Below are positions 1-8,446 of a stretch of DNA of 18,895 bases, piece after piece (positions within the stretch are counted from its first letter, which is position 1; every line of letters starts with the position of its first letter). The notes below the pieces were generated by a model. It ran no database searches and had not been told where the DNA came from. It saw only the letters and a program-made list of their open reading frames with translations. Source of the DNA: Carex sylvatica. Its lineage: Eukaryota > Streptophyta > Magnoliopsida > Poales > Cyperaceae. The position numbers and the translations under genes are program-made. The stretch spans positions 1 to 18,895 of the forward strand of contig CAXKVR010000669.1 in assembly GCA_964058845.1 (NCBI GenBank), given 5' to 3'.

Positions 1-134
1 AGAACAAACAAAACAGCCACATATAGGAAGACAGTGTGCATTTGGCAACATGTGGTGATTGATAGGCCTCATTTATCTAAAGTTCCATGTTAGAAGCCAA
101 AAAAAAGTGAGTTTGACTAGTTTTATTGGTATAC

Positions 135-318
135 CTGAAAGGGTAAAAATTAATTTTCCAACAGTACGATTTACTACTTGTTGGTTTTGCTTCTCAAGAT
201 CATTCATGGGGATTTGCTGTTGCAAGAAAATTGACTCTGCATGCCTGTACAATTCTATATCGAGGCTATTCAAAATTTTAATTTCCTTCAGCAGTGAATC
301 TGGTAAGAGCCCTCGTGC
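135..318 (-). pseudogene. TPST: TPST-like penultimate exon, left-arm copy
   Basis: Mirror of the exon at 17754-17937. Read on the minus strand it runs from an acceptor after 318 to a donor before 135 and encodes a segment containing LNSLDIELYRHAESIF. This resembles the C-terminal part of plant tyrosylprotein sulfotransferase, the Golgi enzyme that sulfates peptide hormones. The following exon would lie left of base 1 and cannot be seen. No exon carrying the catalytic domain is visible upstream within 407-1690, so this is at best the 3' end of a gene and probably a fragment. Confidence 0.5.
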
Positions 319-406
319 CTACATTTCCAGAAACATCCCTAGTTTAAATCACAAATTACAAGTGAGGATATGCAAGGCTACTTTGATTAAATTGACACTT
401 GATTAA

Positions 407-1161
407 AAGAACCAAGGGTTTACAGAGGTTAATTCGGATCTTTCAAGCTTACTTCCCTGCTTTCCCAATTGGAATTTGGGAAAACTAGTACCGTGCTAAT
501 CTGGTGCAGCATTTATGAGAGGGACATTTGGCTTGACATTTATCGCATCAAAGTGAACCTGTTTAAACAACTTTGTAAACCTTCTTATTTCTATATACGT
601 GCTTTTTTTGGCATTAAATTGTAGAATAAAGAGTAAAACATCATATAGTTATGAAGCAATTTGCATTAATTTCTCTCAGAAATATAGAGGCCTAATTACT
701 GGAGAGATAACTTGAGACTAAATACCACCATATTAAGGGTTTATTACACTTTAGTGGACCCCAATGTGGGTTAACCCAATGTCTCGAGGAGAAATTGAGA
801 TTTTAGTCAACATCCGAGGGTCAGTTGCTATATTGCATAAAGTTTAAACAAGTGGTCTAATTTTCCCATGAATTAAAGATTAATTTAAAAATTAAATGAA
901 AAGGTAAAACCTTTTTGGTGAAGTTAACAGGAGAGATTTGCTTAAACTAACCTGAGGAAGCGGAACGCTCGTTCCTGTTTCGTTCCTGGCCTAAATCAAT
1001 ACTAAGACTGAGCTAACGCTTCGTTCCTGTTTCGTCGCTTCTGCCATGAATCACCACCCTCGCTCTCTTCTCTCAACCAAGTAGCTAACCTGAGGAGCAC
1101 TATCTCATAATTAGTACACAGTTTATCAATTTACTCAGAAAAAAAAAAATGTTTTTGATGC
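407..1161. other. Non-coding stretch with short direct repeats, left arm
   Basis: No gene is visible. On the minus strand this is the presumed intron and 5' region upstream of the TPST-like exon. A 14-base word, CGTTCCTGTTTCGT, occurs twice, about 50 bases apart, near 967 and 1021. Each copy is next to a block containing the word CCTGAGGA or CCTGAGGAGC. The flanks of both look like splice donors or acceptors when read on the minus strand. It is identical to 16911-17665. Confidence 0.5.
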
Positions 1162-1375
1162 TTACTCGAGCTCTGTCAGAGAAGCTTGTCTTTTTTCTTC
1201 AAATTGCAGAGGAGTTTTATGGATGAGAGATTGGGAGTTCGAACGGAAGAGGAGAGAGGAGGAATGGTAACCTTGCTCGGCTGGTACAGACTCCTCTAAT
1301 AGAGCGAACGGTGGAGCGCAAGAGAAAGGCGGAGGCAGTCGGCGTTTTTTTGTTTCTAACAAAAAGCGCGATCAA
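1162..1375 (-). other. CpG-rich exon-like block, left-arm copy
   Basis: Mirror of 16697-16910. It is richer in C, G and CpG than its surroundings and, on the minus strand, is pyrimidine-rich like a plant 5' UTR or first exon. It stays open for about 70 codons and ends at CTCGAGTAAGC, where GTAAGC could serve as a splice donor. There is no ATG start in the long frame and no recognisable domain, so I do not call a protein. Confidence 0.35.
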
Positions 1376-1685
1376 ATTTTCTTGCGCATTTTCTTTTTAA
1401 CGCCAGAAATACAAGATATTATCTTTGCAAGTGGAATTCACAAAAAAACGATATTTAACTAAAAACAACCACATCAATTCACACGACAATGACAAGAGCA
1501 CATGCTGACATGCAAATAAGTGGTTCATTCATTCTTACACAAGCACAAATGTATAAAGATCACACGTACAAAAAATTCTGAACATAAAACATAATCCATC
1601 TAAAAAGACATCGACAACATTTCTTCCCCAAGATCCGAGTTTGAAACGATAAAAAAACAACAAAATCAAGAATTAAGTCAGACAT

Positions 1686-1961
1686 CTATTTATTCTGTGT
1701 CCCCTTTTTTATGACAATAATCGGGGGACACCCACTATGCTTCCACATTTCTTGGTAACTCTCAAAAAACCTTTTGCACCACTTACACCGATGCTCGATC
1801 GCCTTTCTGTAAAAAAAAAAGAGAGTACAAATTAGTATATCTTCTTCAAATAATACGATTTTTTTTAATTTAGACCTATGTTCTTACTCTTTTGCAGGGA
1901 AAGTGGAAGGCTTTTTCTTTGATGCTGGCACCCCCCTCCTGTGTTGATTTCGTTTAACCAT
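1686..1961 (-). CDS. Small C2HC zinc-finger protein, two exons, left-arm copy
   Basis: Exact mirror of the gene at 16111-16386. Exon 1 is 1888-1961 and exon 2 is 1686-1806 on the minus strand, with an 81-base GT-AG intron between them. The predicted product is 64 residues: a basic N-terminus (MVKRNQHRRG) and one zinc-finger-like motif with Cys32, Cys35, His48 and Cys51. The frame is intact. Its orientation, away from the palindrome centre, makes it divergent from the right-arm copy. See the right-arm entry for the fuller reasoning. Confidence 0.55.
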
Positions 1962-2086
1962 TTTAATAGTTTGGCTGACTTAATTGGATTAGTAATAAAT
2001 TAACTTACAACAGTGTTTCACGTTTGAAGTTTAATATTGGATTTGTTAAATAGGACTATAGGAGTGTTAATGGATAGGATGGAAGC

Positions 2087-2095
2087 ATTTTTATA
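2087..2095 (-). promoter_or_regulatory. TATA box of left zinc-finger gene
   Basis: On the minus strand this reads TATAAAAAT, about 125 bases upstream of the zinc-finger ATG. That spacing would give a 5' leader of roughly 95 bases. It is a plausible plant TATA box, but AT-rich DNA produces such words by chance. Confidence 0.35.
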
Positions 2096-2492
2096 CTCAC
2101 ATCCACTAAGAATTGATCTTGCTTATATCTCACCCTAACCCGTTAAGAATTGATATTAATTTATCTTACCCATTCAAATTATTGAGTAACAAAACGATAA
2201 CGGTTAAATAACAAATAATATTTATATAATAATTAATTTTATTATATTTTATAATTATATACAACATCAAAACTCAATCATTTCATTAAAACATCAAAAT
2301 ATTTTATTACATTTTACAAATATAATAATTAATTTATTATATTTTAAAGGACAAGAGTCAAGAGAGAGAAACGGAAAATGGGGCACCAAATTCAATACCA
2401 TAGAAGCATTTGGTGGTACTTGTCATGGCTTGGATGTGTTTTTTTGTGTTACATGCTCTAATTGAGGATGAATATGGCAAAGTTAGTTATAT

Positions 2493-2515
2493 TTTTAATT
2501 TAATTTAATTTAATT
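2493..2515. repeat. (TTTAA)n tandem repeat, left arm
   Basis: About four head-to-tail copies of TTTAA. The mirror copy on the other strand is at 15557-15579, with equal length. Confidence 0.7.
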
Positions 2516-2962
2516 TCTTATTGTAGCCAAGTTGCACATTATTAATTCTTTGAGATTAATTATCACACTGAATTTATATGTATAAAATGCTAGCCCAAGA
2601 GATAACGCGGATATTTGTGTTACTGGGCACTTCTTCTTTTCTTTTCTTTTTTGTAAAACAACAATAATTGAGCATGGAAAGGAAAAAATAAAGTTGTGTT
2701 CCTTCAATAAACATAACTACAAATTCAACAAGTAACAAAAGATGAGTTACAAATTATTATGTATCGTTCAATTAGTAGGTCATGTAGTAAATTTGATACA
2801 TTGAAAATTATAGTCACCAACCAACTATTAATACAAGTAATAAACCGTAATTTCTTTTTCAAATCACTTGATGTATGATCAATTAATTTTCAAATTGGAT
2901 AAAGTTTCGATGCATATCCTAAATTTAATCATAAAGAATATATCTATATATATATATATATA

Positions 2963-3336
2963 GGAGGGATCGGATTACACCCTTTTTTTGTGACATCGAA
3001 TAACATCGTCCATTTTTAAAGTTTTCAAAGTCCAAACGGTCGATCCAAACCGTTCAACTTGATGGATATGTTAAAATGTGTTTGCAGATCAAATTTTACA
3101 TTTTTCAAAATTTTTTTACTATTTATTAAGTATTTAACAAAATCGCTATATTCAGACCGTTGAATTTTTGAACCCATCTGAATAAATAGTAAAAAAATTC
3201 CGAAAAATATAAAATTTGATCTACAAGCACATTTTAACATATCCATCAAGTTGAACGGTTTGGATCGACCATTTGGACTTTGAAAATGGACGGTGTCATC
3301 CGATGTCACCAAAAAACGGTGTCATCCGATCCCTCC
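2963..3336. mobile_element. Hairpin MITE A in TA microsatellite, left arm
   Basis: The element is 374 bp and nearly self-complementary along its whole length. It starts GGAGGGATCGGATTACACC and ends with the inverse GGTGTCATCCGATCCCTCC. Both sides are TA dinucleotide runs, so it sits inside a microsatellite, as the rice Micron MITEs do. The arms carry the words GGTCGATCCAAACCGTT and AAATTTTA plus TACTATTTATT-type sequence shared with MITEs B, C and D. An open frame of 95 codons crosses it on the minus strand but is a by-product of the fold-back. No transposase is encoded. Confidence 0.85.
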
Positions 3337-3357
3337 TCATATATATATATATATATA

Positions 3358-3731
3358 GGAACTTGCTAGCATGCTATGCGTAGCTTAGAGGGCCTCCGTG
3401 CAACGGCTCAATATTCGACTTTTCAAAATCCTAACGGTCGATCCAAACCATTCATCTTGTTCTCCATATTAATATGTGTTTGGAGACCAAATTTTATATT
3501 TTTTTGAAATTTTTTTGCTATTTTTTTAGATTTATTGAAAATCACTGTTAAAAAACAGTGATTTTCAATAAATCTAAAAAAATAGTAAACAAATTCCAAA
3601 AAATATAAAATTTAGTCTCCAAACACATATTAATATGGAGAACAAGATGAACGGTTCGGATCGACCGTTATAATTTTAAAAAGTCAAATATTGAGCCGTT
3701 GCACGGAGGCCCTCTATGCTACGCATATTCC
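3358..3731. mobile_element. Hairpin MITE B in TA microsatellite, left arm
   Basis: Also 374 bp, bounded by GGAA and TTCC and by TA runs on both sides. Inner stems include GCCTCCGTGCAACGGCTCAA with its inverse near the far end, and the apex is AAAATCACTGTT followed by its complement near 3547. It shares GGTCGATCC, the TTTGGAGAC-AAATTTTATATTTTT region and a TTTTACTATTT-like stretch with MITE A, so the two belong to one superfamily with different termini. The near terminus carries about 13 extra bases (CTTGCTAGCATGC) not found in the other. Confidence 0.85.
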
Positions 3732-3751
3732 TATATATATACACACACACA
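3732..3751. repeat. TA/CA compound microsatellite, left arm
   Basis: TA repeats followed by CA repeats lie between MITE B and the candidate Helitron terminus. The mirror is at 14321-14340. Confidence 0.75.
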
Positions 3752-3800
3752 CTAGTATCGTGCTCCTGCGATGCAACGGGACATATTTTTATTAAAAAAA
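3752..3800 (-). mobile_element. Possible Helitron 3' terminus, left-arm copy
   Basis: Mirror of 14272-14320. On the minus strand it ends CGATACTAG followed by T, as expected for the CTRR end of a Helitron. A GC-richer, imperfect hairpin around CCCGTTGCATCGCAGG lies about ten bases before it. No 5' TC end or Rep/helicase gene is seen, so the element's extent is unknown. Confidence 0.35.
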
Positions 3801-4837
3801 ACTTTCCGATAAAAAAACTTTATAATTGATTTAGATGGATGTAAAAAATTTTACAACACAAATGAAAATTATATACTAAATTCGAAGTTCAATAGGAACT
3901 TATAATTGTTTAATTTTTTCATTCATGATATTCATGATGATGTCTTAGGAATATAATTTTCGTTACCATTTACAACAAGAAAACAAATACAAAATCATTT
4001 GAGATCTACAACGACATATCAAATATAACGTGAAAATAATTTTTGAAGTATCATTGTCCGTGTGATTCTCCTCGATGTAATCCAACATTTTCATAAATGA
4101 ACAAATAAAATATGAAAAGTAGATATCATATTGAAATGAAAATCTCAGATCATTTGAAAATTCAATATAGTTTGATAATCCCAATTACAGTGAAAACAGT
4201 GATGAATCTATTAGTAGAGAATTTATATGATTTTGTATTTTTTAATTATCTTGAACCATCTCTAAGGATAATTTGATTCTTTGATGATTCTTTATTTCTG
4301 GCTCTACATTTAGAGACATTTGGATTTATAAAAAGCCCAAAGCGACTCTAGGTCAATACTGTTGATTATTTATAGCAGAAAGATTAATTTGACAATAATA
4401 AAAGAAAAGGAAAGATTAATGTTTTGCCTAAAAGATAGAAAAAATATATATGAAAAACAAATTGCCCCTTAAAAGTGATTATGAAAATATCTTAACTAAC
4501 ATTATTTAGGAGCTCAAAGTGATTTTCCTGCACTCATCTGACTTGGCCCTATGAGATATACCTACAAGCACTCTCAAACGCTAGATTAGACAGTACCCCT
4601 TTTGTTTCATTGCAACTCAGCCATTTTGAATTTGGGATCGGCTTAGTTTTGAAATCATACAAACAACATGGCCGAATTGGTACCTGCATCCTCATGATTT
4701 TGGTTTAATAAGGATCTAGGATAACAACTATGACTTATTTTTAGTAAGGACTATAAAAAAAATGTTGTCAACATTTTATAATATGTCAGTCCAACATATT
4801 CTTTAGTAATCCATAAATTATGTAACGAAAAGTATAT
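3801..4837. other. Gene-free AT-rich stretch, left arm
   Basis: No supported gene. A 73-codon frame on the minus strand at 3963-4184 has no ATG start and no domain I recognise. The part from 4500 to 4700 has a more even base composition but no open frame or clear terminal repeats. If the Helitron call is right, part of this stretch may be its body. Mirror of 13235-14271. Confidence 0.45.
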
Positions 4838-4841
4838 TTAA

Positions 4842-5257
4842 GAGAAAGGGTTCAAATACCTTCATTTTTTTTTTCTCTATCACATCTTCATTTTAAAAAA
4901 ATTTAAATAACTTAAAATTTAAACCCTTAAAGGTCAAACTAAAACGTTGTTGGATATGTTCAACATCATCTTATCTATTCATGTGTAAAAAAATACGTCA
5001 TTTTAACTTTGTTTTTGTTGTTATTAATAGCTTGTAAAAATGTTTTAGTGTGAATAATTTGTGGACGTTGATTTTTCAACTTATTAATTAACATTAAAAA
5101 AAAATTGAAATGTGATCTTATGAGCACATAAAGAAAATAACATAGATCACATCTAACTGTTTTATTTTAACGTATATGATTTAAATTTTGAGTTATTAAT
5201 GTTTTAGTTTTAAAAATATATGCAAACAAAAAATAGAGATATTTGAACCCACCTCAT
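4842..5257. mobile_element. Candidate TIR element E, left arm
   Basis: About 416 bp with imperfect terminal inverted repeats. The left end carries GAAAGGGTTCAAATACCTTC and the right end the inverse of GGTGGGTTCAAATATCTC. The similarity continues inwards for about 100 bases through AACTTAAAATTTAAA-like sequence. TTAA stands on both outer sides, which could be a target duplication, but in DNA this AT-rich that is weak evidence. There is no coding capacity. It is a MITE-like element of unassigned family. Confidence 0.5.
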
Positions 5258-5259
5258 TT

Positions 5260-5292
5260 AAAAAAATATATATATATATATATATATATATA
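5260..5292. repeat. Poly-A plus (TA)13 tract, the arm difference, left arm
   Basis: Seven A followed by 26 bases of TA repeat. Its mirror at 12781-12812 has 18 bases of TA repeat and 14 T. This is the one place where I saw the two arms differ, and it accounts for the one-base shift in pairing. Confidence 0.85.
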
Positions 5293-5409
5293 CATGTTTT
5301 GGAAAAACACTTTGAAAATAAACAAATCAATCAATACAAACAAACAAAGAAAAAATTCCCTCACCAAATTTGAAACATAAATTCCCAAATATTTTTTCAC
5401 ATTTTTCTC
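5293..5409 (-). repeat. MULE-1 flank shared by three loci, left-arm copy
   Basis: About 117 bases next to the MULE-1-type terminus. Minus-strand equivalents are at 9539-9655 and 12664-12780. Since it lies outside the terminal repeat and target duplication of MULE-1, the shared flank means the insertion site was duplicated along with the element. Confidence 0.75.
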
Positions 5410-5710
5410 AGATTTTTTTTTATAAACCATAATTAATTAAATTAATTTTAGCAAAGCAGTATAATTGCTTTTTTTTTACAAAAATCACAAGGACCGAATC
5501 CCCAATTCAATCTCCACATTTTACTTTTTTTCGTCTCACTTTATTCTGAAACCGAATTGAAAATTTAGTCTCACTTTATTTTCAGGCTCCGTGTAGAAAG
5601 CTATTTTTTTTGGGACCGAGAATTCGGTCTCCCAAAAGCCTCCGTTCTGTTTCTCTCCAATTAATCTTACAATTTAAACTATCTGACAAGCGAATGGTAA
5701 TACAGTATAC

Positions 5711-5836
5711 AGGAGAAAGGGGATGTAGCACAATTGGCTAGAAAAATGTCTTAGAATTGTTGTACCAAAAAATCGAGAATTCGATTTCCTCTCACGAACT
5801 TTGGTAGCTACTACCAAGTTTTCAAAAAAAAAAAAA
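5711..5836 (+). mobile_element. tRNA-derived SINE, left-arm copy
   Basis: A 126-bp insertion flanked by the 9-base target duplication ACAGTATAC (5702-5710 and 5837-5845), ending in a run of A. Near its start is TAGCACAATTGG (5726-5737), which fits the RNA polymerase III A box. GAATTCGATTTCC (5777-5789) fits a B box. A polymerase III promoter, 3' poly-A tail and target duplication together define a plant SINE. The related spacer copy of this locus has no insertion, only a shortened site reading GGTAATACAGATC. Confidence 0.85.
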
Positions 5837-6124
5837 ACAGTATACAGATCATAAATTTTGGAAATTCTAGAGGAACAATTGTAGAGAAGTATGATCCGAA
5901 CAGAGATACCACGCTTTTCTCGATAAACAACAGCTTTCACGTGACGCTAGGCTGCCCTCTTGACTCTTTTTATGATCCTATGTGGCGTACCATACTGTAA
6001 CAAATTATAGAAATGGAAGATATAGTAATTACCTTGACCCCATGGGATGGTTGGTTGGTATTAGCCACAGAAGATCAGGAATACTGAAAGAGAGGTCCAC
6101 CAACAGAAAATACCCAAAAAAAAT

Positions 6125-6249
6125 TTGAGTAAATATTTTAACAGAGTAGTTTTGGCTTCATGCAGCGCACTGAATATAGAATCAAAACAGTACGGCATGT
6201 GGTTCGTGCGCCGTATGAAGCCAAAATTACTCTGTTAAAATCTTTACCC
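6125..6249. repeat. Hairpin H1 in MULE-1-related repeat, left arm
   Basis: Stems of about 47 bases (containing TTTTAACAGAGTA and TTTGGCTTCAT) are separated by roughly 30 bases. The outer sides carry near-identical words of the type AATTTTTTTGGGTA, which could be an insertion duplication. Conserved in the spacer and the right arm. Confidence 0.75.
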
Positions 6250-6254
6250 AAAAA

Positions 6255-6474
6255 ATTGGAGACCGAATCCCAGTTGAATTTGTTTCCTCTGAGATATCTC
6301 AAACTTTGCGTGACAATATGGAAAATCTCAACCGTTTAAATACGTTCTGCACGAATCTCAAAGCGCACATAATACTGCCCCTTACATCACCCCCGAATAG
6401 GCACCAGACACATCGGTCACGCAAAAGTTGAGATATCTCAGAGGATATGCACTCATCCCAGTTCGGTCTCAAGC
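6255..6474. repeat. Inverted repeat H2, left arm
   Basis: Inverted segments containing CCTCTGAGATATCTCAA and GAGACCGAA enclose about 110 bases that are unusually GC-rich for this window (TACATCACCCCCGAATAGGC region). The spacer copy has only one related segment and a different middle. H2 may be a small element, or the point where two terminal-repeat pieces were joined. Confidence 0.6.
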
Positions 6475-6504
6475 ACTGTGGGATTTTCTGTGGCCATCAC
6501 ATCA

Positions 6505-6690
6505 AAAAGCTGAATACTGTAAAATGACAAAATCAATACTCCATATCGCCTCTCTATGATCTCTTTCCTTCAGATTTTCACAAGATGAATACTGTAAAAT
6601 TACAAGATGAATACTGTAATATTAACAGGGTGAATACTGTAAAATGACAAGATCAATACTCTTTATCGCCTTGTTTTCATCTCTCATCTA
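6505..6690. repeat. GAATACTGTAAAAT repeat cluster, left arm
   Basis: The word GAATACTGTA starts at 6512, 6587, 6609 and 6632. The first and last copies lie in a longer, imperfect 60-base repeat (GACAAAATCAATACT and a CATATCGCCTCT-like tail). No coding frame. Confidence 0.7.
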
Positions 6691-6904
6691 TATCACCTCT
6701 CTCCTCAATCGATATTTTAACTAATTTGTTTTTTACCTTATGAAAAATTGACACATCTTGTATCCCAATTAATGAAATATAGAGACTAGATCTCTAGGTT
6801 TCTTTGTCAAACACGATCTATGTAATTTTGAATTCAAATATCAAATTCAAAATAAATAAAAAATCAAATCAAATATTGAAATAATATGAGATCTGATATT
6901 ACTC
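6691..6904. other. AT-rich intron-like stretch, left arm
   Basis: AT-rich sequence without genes. On the minus strand it follows the CpG-rich block and a GTGAGT donor-like site, so it looks like the start of an intron carried with that block. Confidence 0.4.
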
Positions 6905-7173
6905 ACACGGCAGAGTTGAGCACGATGTCTCGCGTGGAGAGATGACGTCAACAGTTATCACTGTCAATCCCGAGAACTCGACGGAGAGAGAGATCGGAAC
7001 TGGAGAGACGGCAGCGGCAGCAACGGAGTTGAGAGAAGAGGAAGCAATGAGATCGGGAGGAGAGAGACCGGGAGGGGTGGGTGGGGAGGTGGGAGAGTCA
7101 TTTTCGTTTTTGTAGAGAGAGAGATCAGAAATTTATTTTGAAAAGAAAAGAAAGAGACAGATCGAGAAATGAG
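6905..7173 (-). other. CpG-rich, pyrimidine-rich exon-like block, left-arm copy
   Basis: Mirror of 10900-11168. On the minus strand it has CT-rich leader sequence, then an ATG with a 45-codon frame (7101 to 6964) rich in Leu, Pro and Ser, the octamer TGACGTCA (6943-6950) and, at its end, GTGTGAGTAA, a good splice donor. The composition is sharply different from both sides. It resembles the 5' exon of a host gene captured by a transposon; no family is recognisable. Confidence 0.4.
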
Positions 7174-7306
7174 TATAAAAGAAATGTCGTTAAAATTGGA
7201 CAGCTTTAAAAACGCATTAATTAGTGGGGACCGATAGTTAATGACAATTAAAATTAGATTATATTAGTGTTGTGGACAAAGTGTTGTGGATAGAAACATT
7301 TTCTCT

Positions 7307-7505
7307 ATATTAAAGTATTCTTACATATCAAATTTTATATATTTTTTTACTATTTATTAAGATGAGTACAAAAATTCAACGGTATGAAAATAATGATTTT
7401 GTAAAATACTTAATATATAGTAAAAACATTCAAAAAATATAAAATTTGATCTGCAAGCACATTTTAATATATCCATCAAGTTGAACTGTTTAAATCAATT
7501 GTTTG
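7307..7505. mobile_element. Decayed hairpin MITE D, left arm
   Basis: An imperfect fold-back sharing TTTTTTACTATTTATTAAG, AAATTCAACGGTATG and ATATCCATCAAGTTGAAC-type sequence with MITE A. It has lost recognisable termini and flanking TA runs, so it is an old member of the same family. Confidence 0.65.
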
Positions 7506-7521
7506 GAATTTAAGAACTTTA

Positions 7522-7563
7522 AAAACTATTTAAATCTAAAACTATTTAAATCTAAAACTATCG
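7522..7563. repeat. 16-base tandem repeat, left arm
   Basis: Two complete copies and one partial copy of AAAACTATTTAAATCT, next to MULE-2. Mirror at 10510-10551. Confidence 0.75.
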
Positions 7564-7596
7564 GTTGAATTGAAAATCAAACATACCAATAAATAC

Positions 7597-8318
7597 CCAA
7601 ATTTTTTATTTTTACCATCTTAAAAAAAATCATCATTTTTCTTCTTCTGAAAATGTCATTTTTACCGGCAGATTGAATCTGTGGCCTCTATTCTTCACTT
7701 TAAAATGAGTTGATTACAAAACAAAACAAAAAGTGTTGGAGTTGCAGATTGAATTTGTGATTCCAATCAAAAGGATCAATCTACGTGAATTTTTTTATCT
7801 ATAGAAATTAAGAAAAATGAAGAGGGGAAGAAACAAAAAGAGTACATTGTATTTTAGATTGATAGAAAGATCGGTAGGGATCCTACCGATTCAAACTCAG
7901 TTTTTTTTTTATCTGATACATAGATAGAGATAATTCTTATATTATATTTCTAGTAAAATTAAAAAAGTTATTCAAAACATAGATGAAATATTTATATTAT
8001 ATATAGATCTTAAGATACTCTATCTATTTATGTAAAAACTTTTTATACTTTATTAGAAAAAATTAAAGGAAAAAAACAAGCTAGTTTGGATCGATATTAT
8101 TCCTACTGATCCAATTTTTTTTTTAAAGATTGGTAGAAATTTTACTGATCTTTCTACCAATTAAAAATATGATGTACTTTTTCTGTTTCTCTCTCTTCTT
8201 TTTTCTTAATTTCTACAGATAAACAATTTCCCAATTTGCAATCCTGATAAAAATAGAATTTTCAGAAGGACAAAAAAGAAATTATTCGTTTTTTTAGATG
8301 TAAATATAAAAATTCCGG
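7597..8318. mobile_element. MULE-2, complete non-autonomous Mutator-like element
   Basis: A 722-bp element flanked by perfect 9-base duplications AATAAATAC at 7588-7596 and 8319-8327. The terminal repeats are long and imperfect: the left begins CCAAATTTTTTATTTTTACC, and the inverse of the right end is CCGGAATTTTTATATTTACA. Similarity continues inwards through ATAGAAATTAAGAAAAA, AGTACAT and GGTAGAAAGATC-type words on both sides, with about 100 extra bases in the left repeat (near-duplicate CAGATTGAAT words). Nine-base duplications and long terminal repeats point to the Mutator group. No transposase frame. The palindrome's inner breakpoint (7866) lies inside it. Confidence 0.8.
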
Positions 8319-8327
8319 AATAAATAC

Positions 8328-8437
8328 TTCTATATATTACCGTGCCAGTGCCATCAGGAGTTATCAACCAGTAGGTGACACCGCATGGCTTTATGCTTAT
8401 CGCTCCCTGAATAAAGTTTGAAATTAACGGCTGAGTT
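8328..8437. other. Short unique stretch between MULE-2 and MULE-1
   Basis: About 110 bases, somewhat less AT-rich than its neighbours. Nothing recognised; probably host DNA between the two insertions. Confidence 0.5.
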
Positions 8438-8446
8438 GAGAAAAAT

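Larger units (their letters stand above)
1962..2944. other. AT-rich gene-free upstream region, left arm
   Basis: Presumed promoter side of the zinc-finger gene. It is strongly AT-rich, with a (TTTAA) tandem run at about 2493-2515 and short T- and A-rich tracts. A frame of 65 codons on the minus strand at 2510-2707 has no recognisable domain and I do not count it as a gene. Nothing else stands out. It mirrors 15128-16110. Confidence 0.5.
5410..6509 (-). mobile_element. MULE-1-related repeat with SINE insert, left-arm copy
   Basis: A diverged copy of the spacer element at 8447-9538, inverted relative to it. It keeps the right terminal repeat (5410-5540, with CATAATTAATTAAATTAATT), the central region and the 125-base hairpin H1. 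It lacks the left terminal repeat: homology stops at 6509, where unrelated tandem-repeat DNA begins. It also carries a SINE at 5711-5836 that the spacer copy lacks. It is non-coding. The word GAGACCGAAT and its inverse recur several times along it. Confidence 0.75.
1..7866 (+). repeat. Left arm of giant inverted repeat
   Basis: This arm is the reverse complement of 10207-18071. I compared many stretches along it (TPST exon, zinc-finger gene, MITEs, SINE, CpG-rich block, MULE-2 end) and they match base for base. Paired coordinates sum to 18072 up to about 5260 and to 18073 further in. The one difference noticed is in the TA/poly-A tract at 5260-5292. The match stops at 7866, inside the left terminal repeat of MULE-2. 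It is still perfect at base 1, so the outer limit is not visible. Genes here lie on the minus strand. Confidence 0.97.

Noticed and set aside
59..406. A 115-codon plus-strand frame, also inverted at 17666-18013
   Set aside because: It is antisense to the TPST-like exon, whose opposite-strand reading has splice sites and family resemblance.
5711..5836. A tRNA gene, because of A-box and B-box words
   Set aside because: No cloverleaf acceptor or anticodon arms were evident, and it has a poly-A tail with target duplications, which defines a SINE.
6505..6690. CRISPR-like array
   Set aside because: Few, irregularly spaced imperfect repeats in plant-like DNA; no cas genes.
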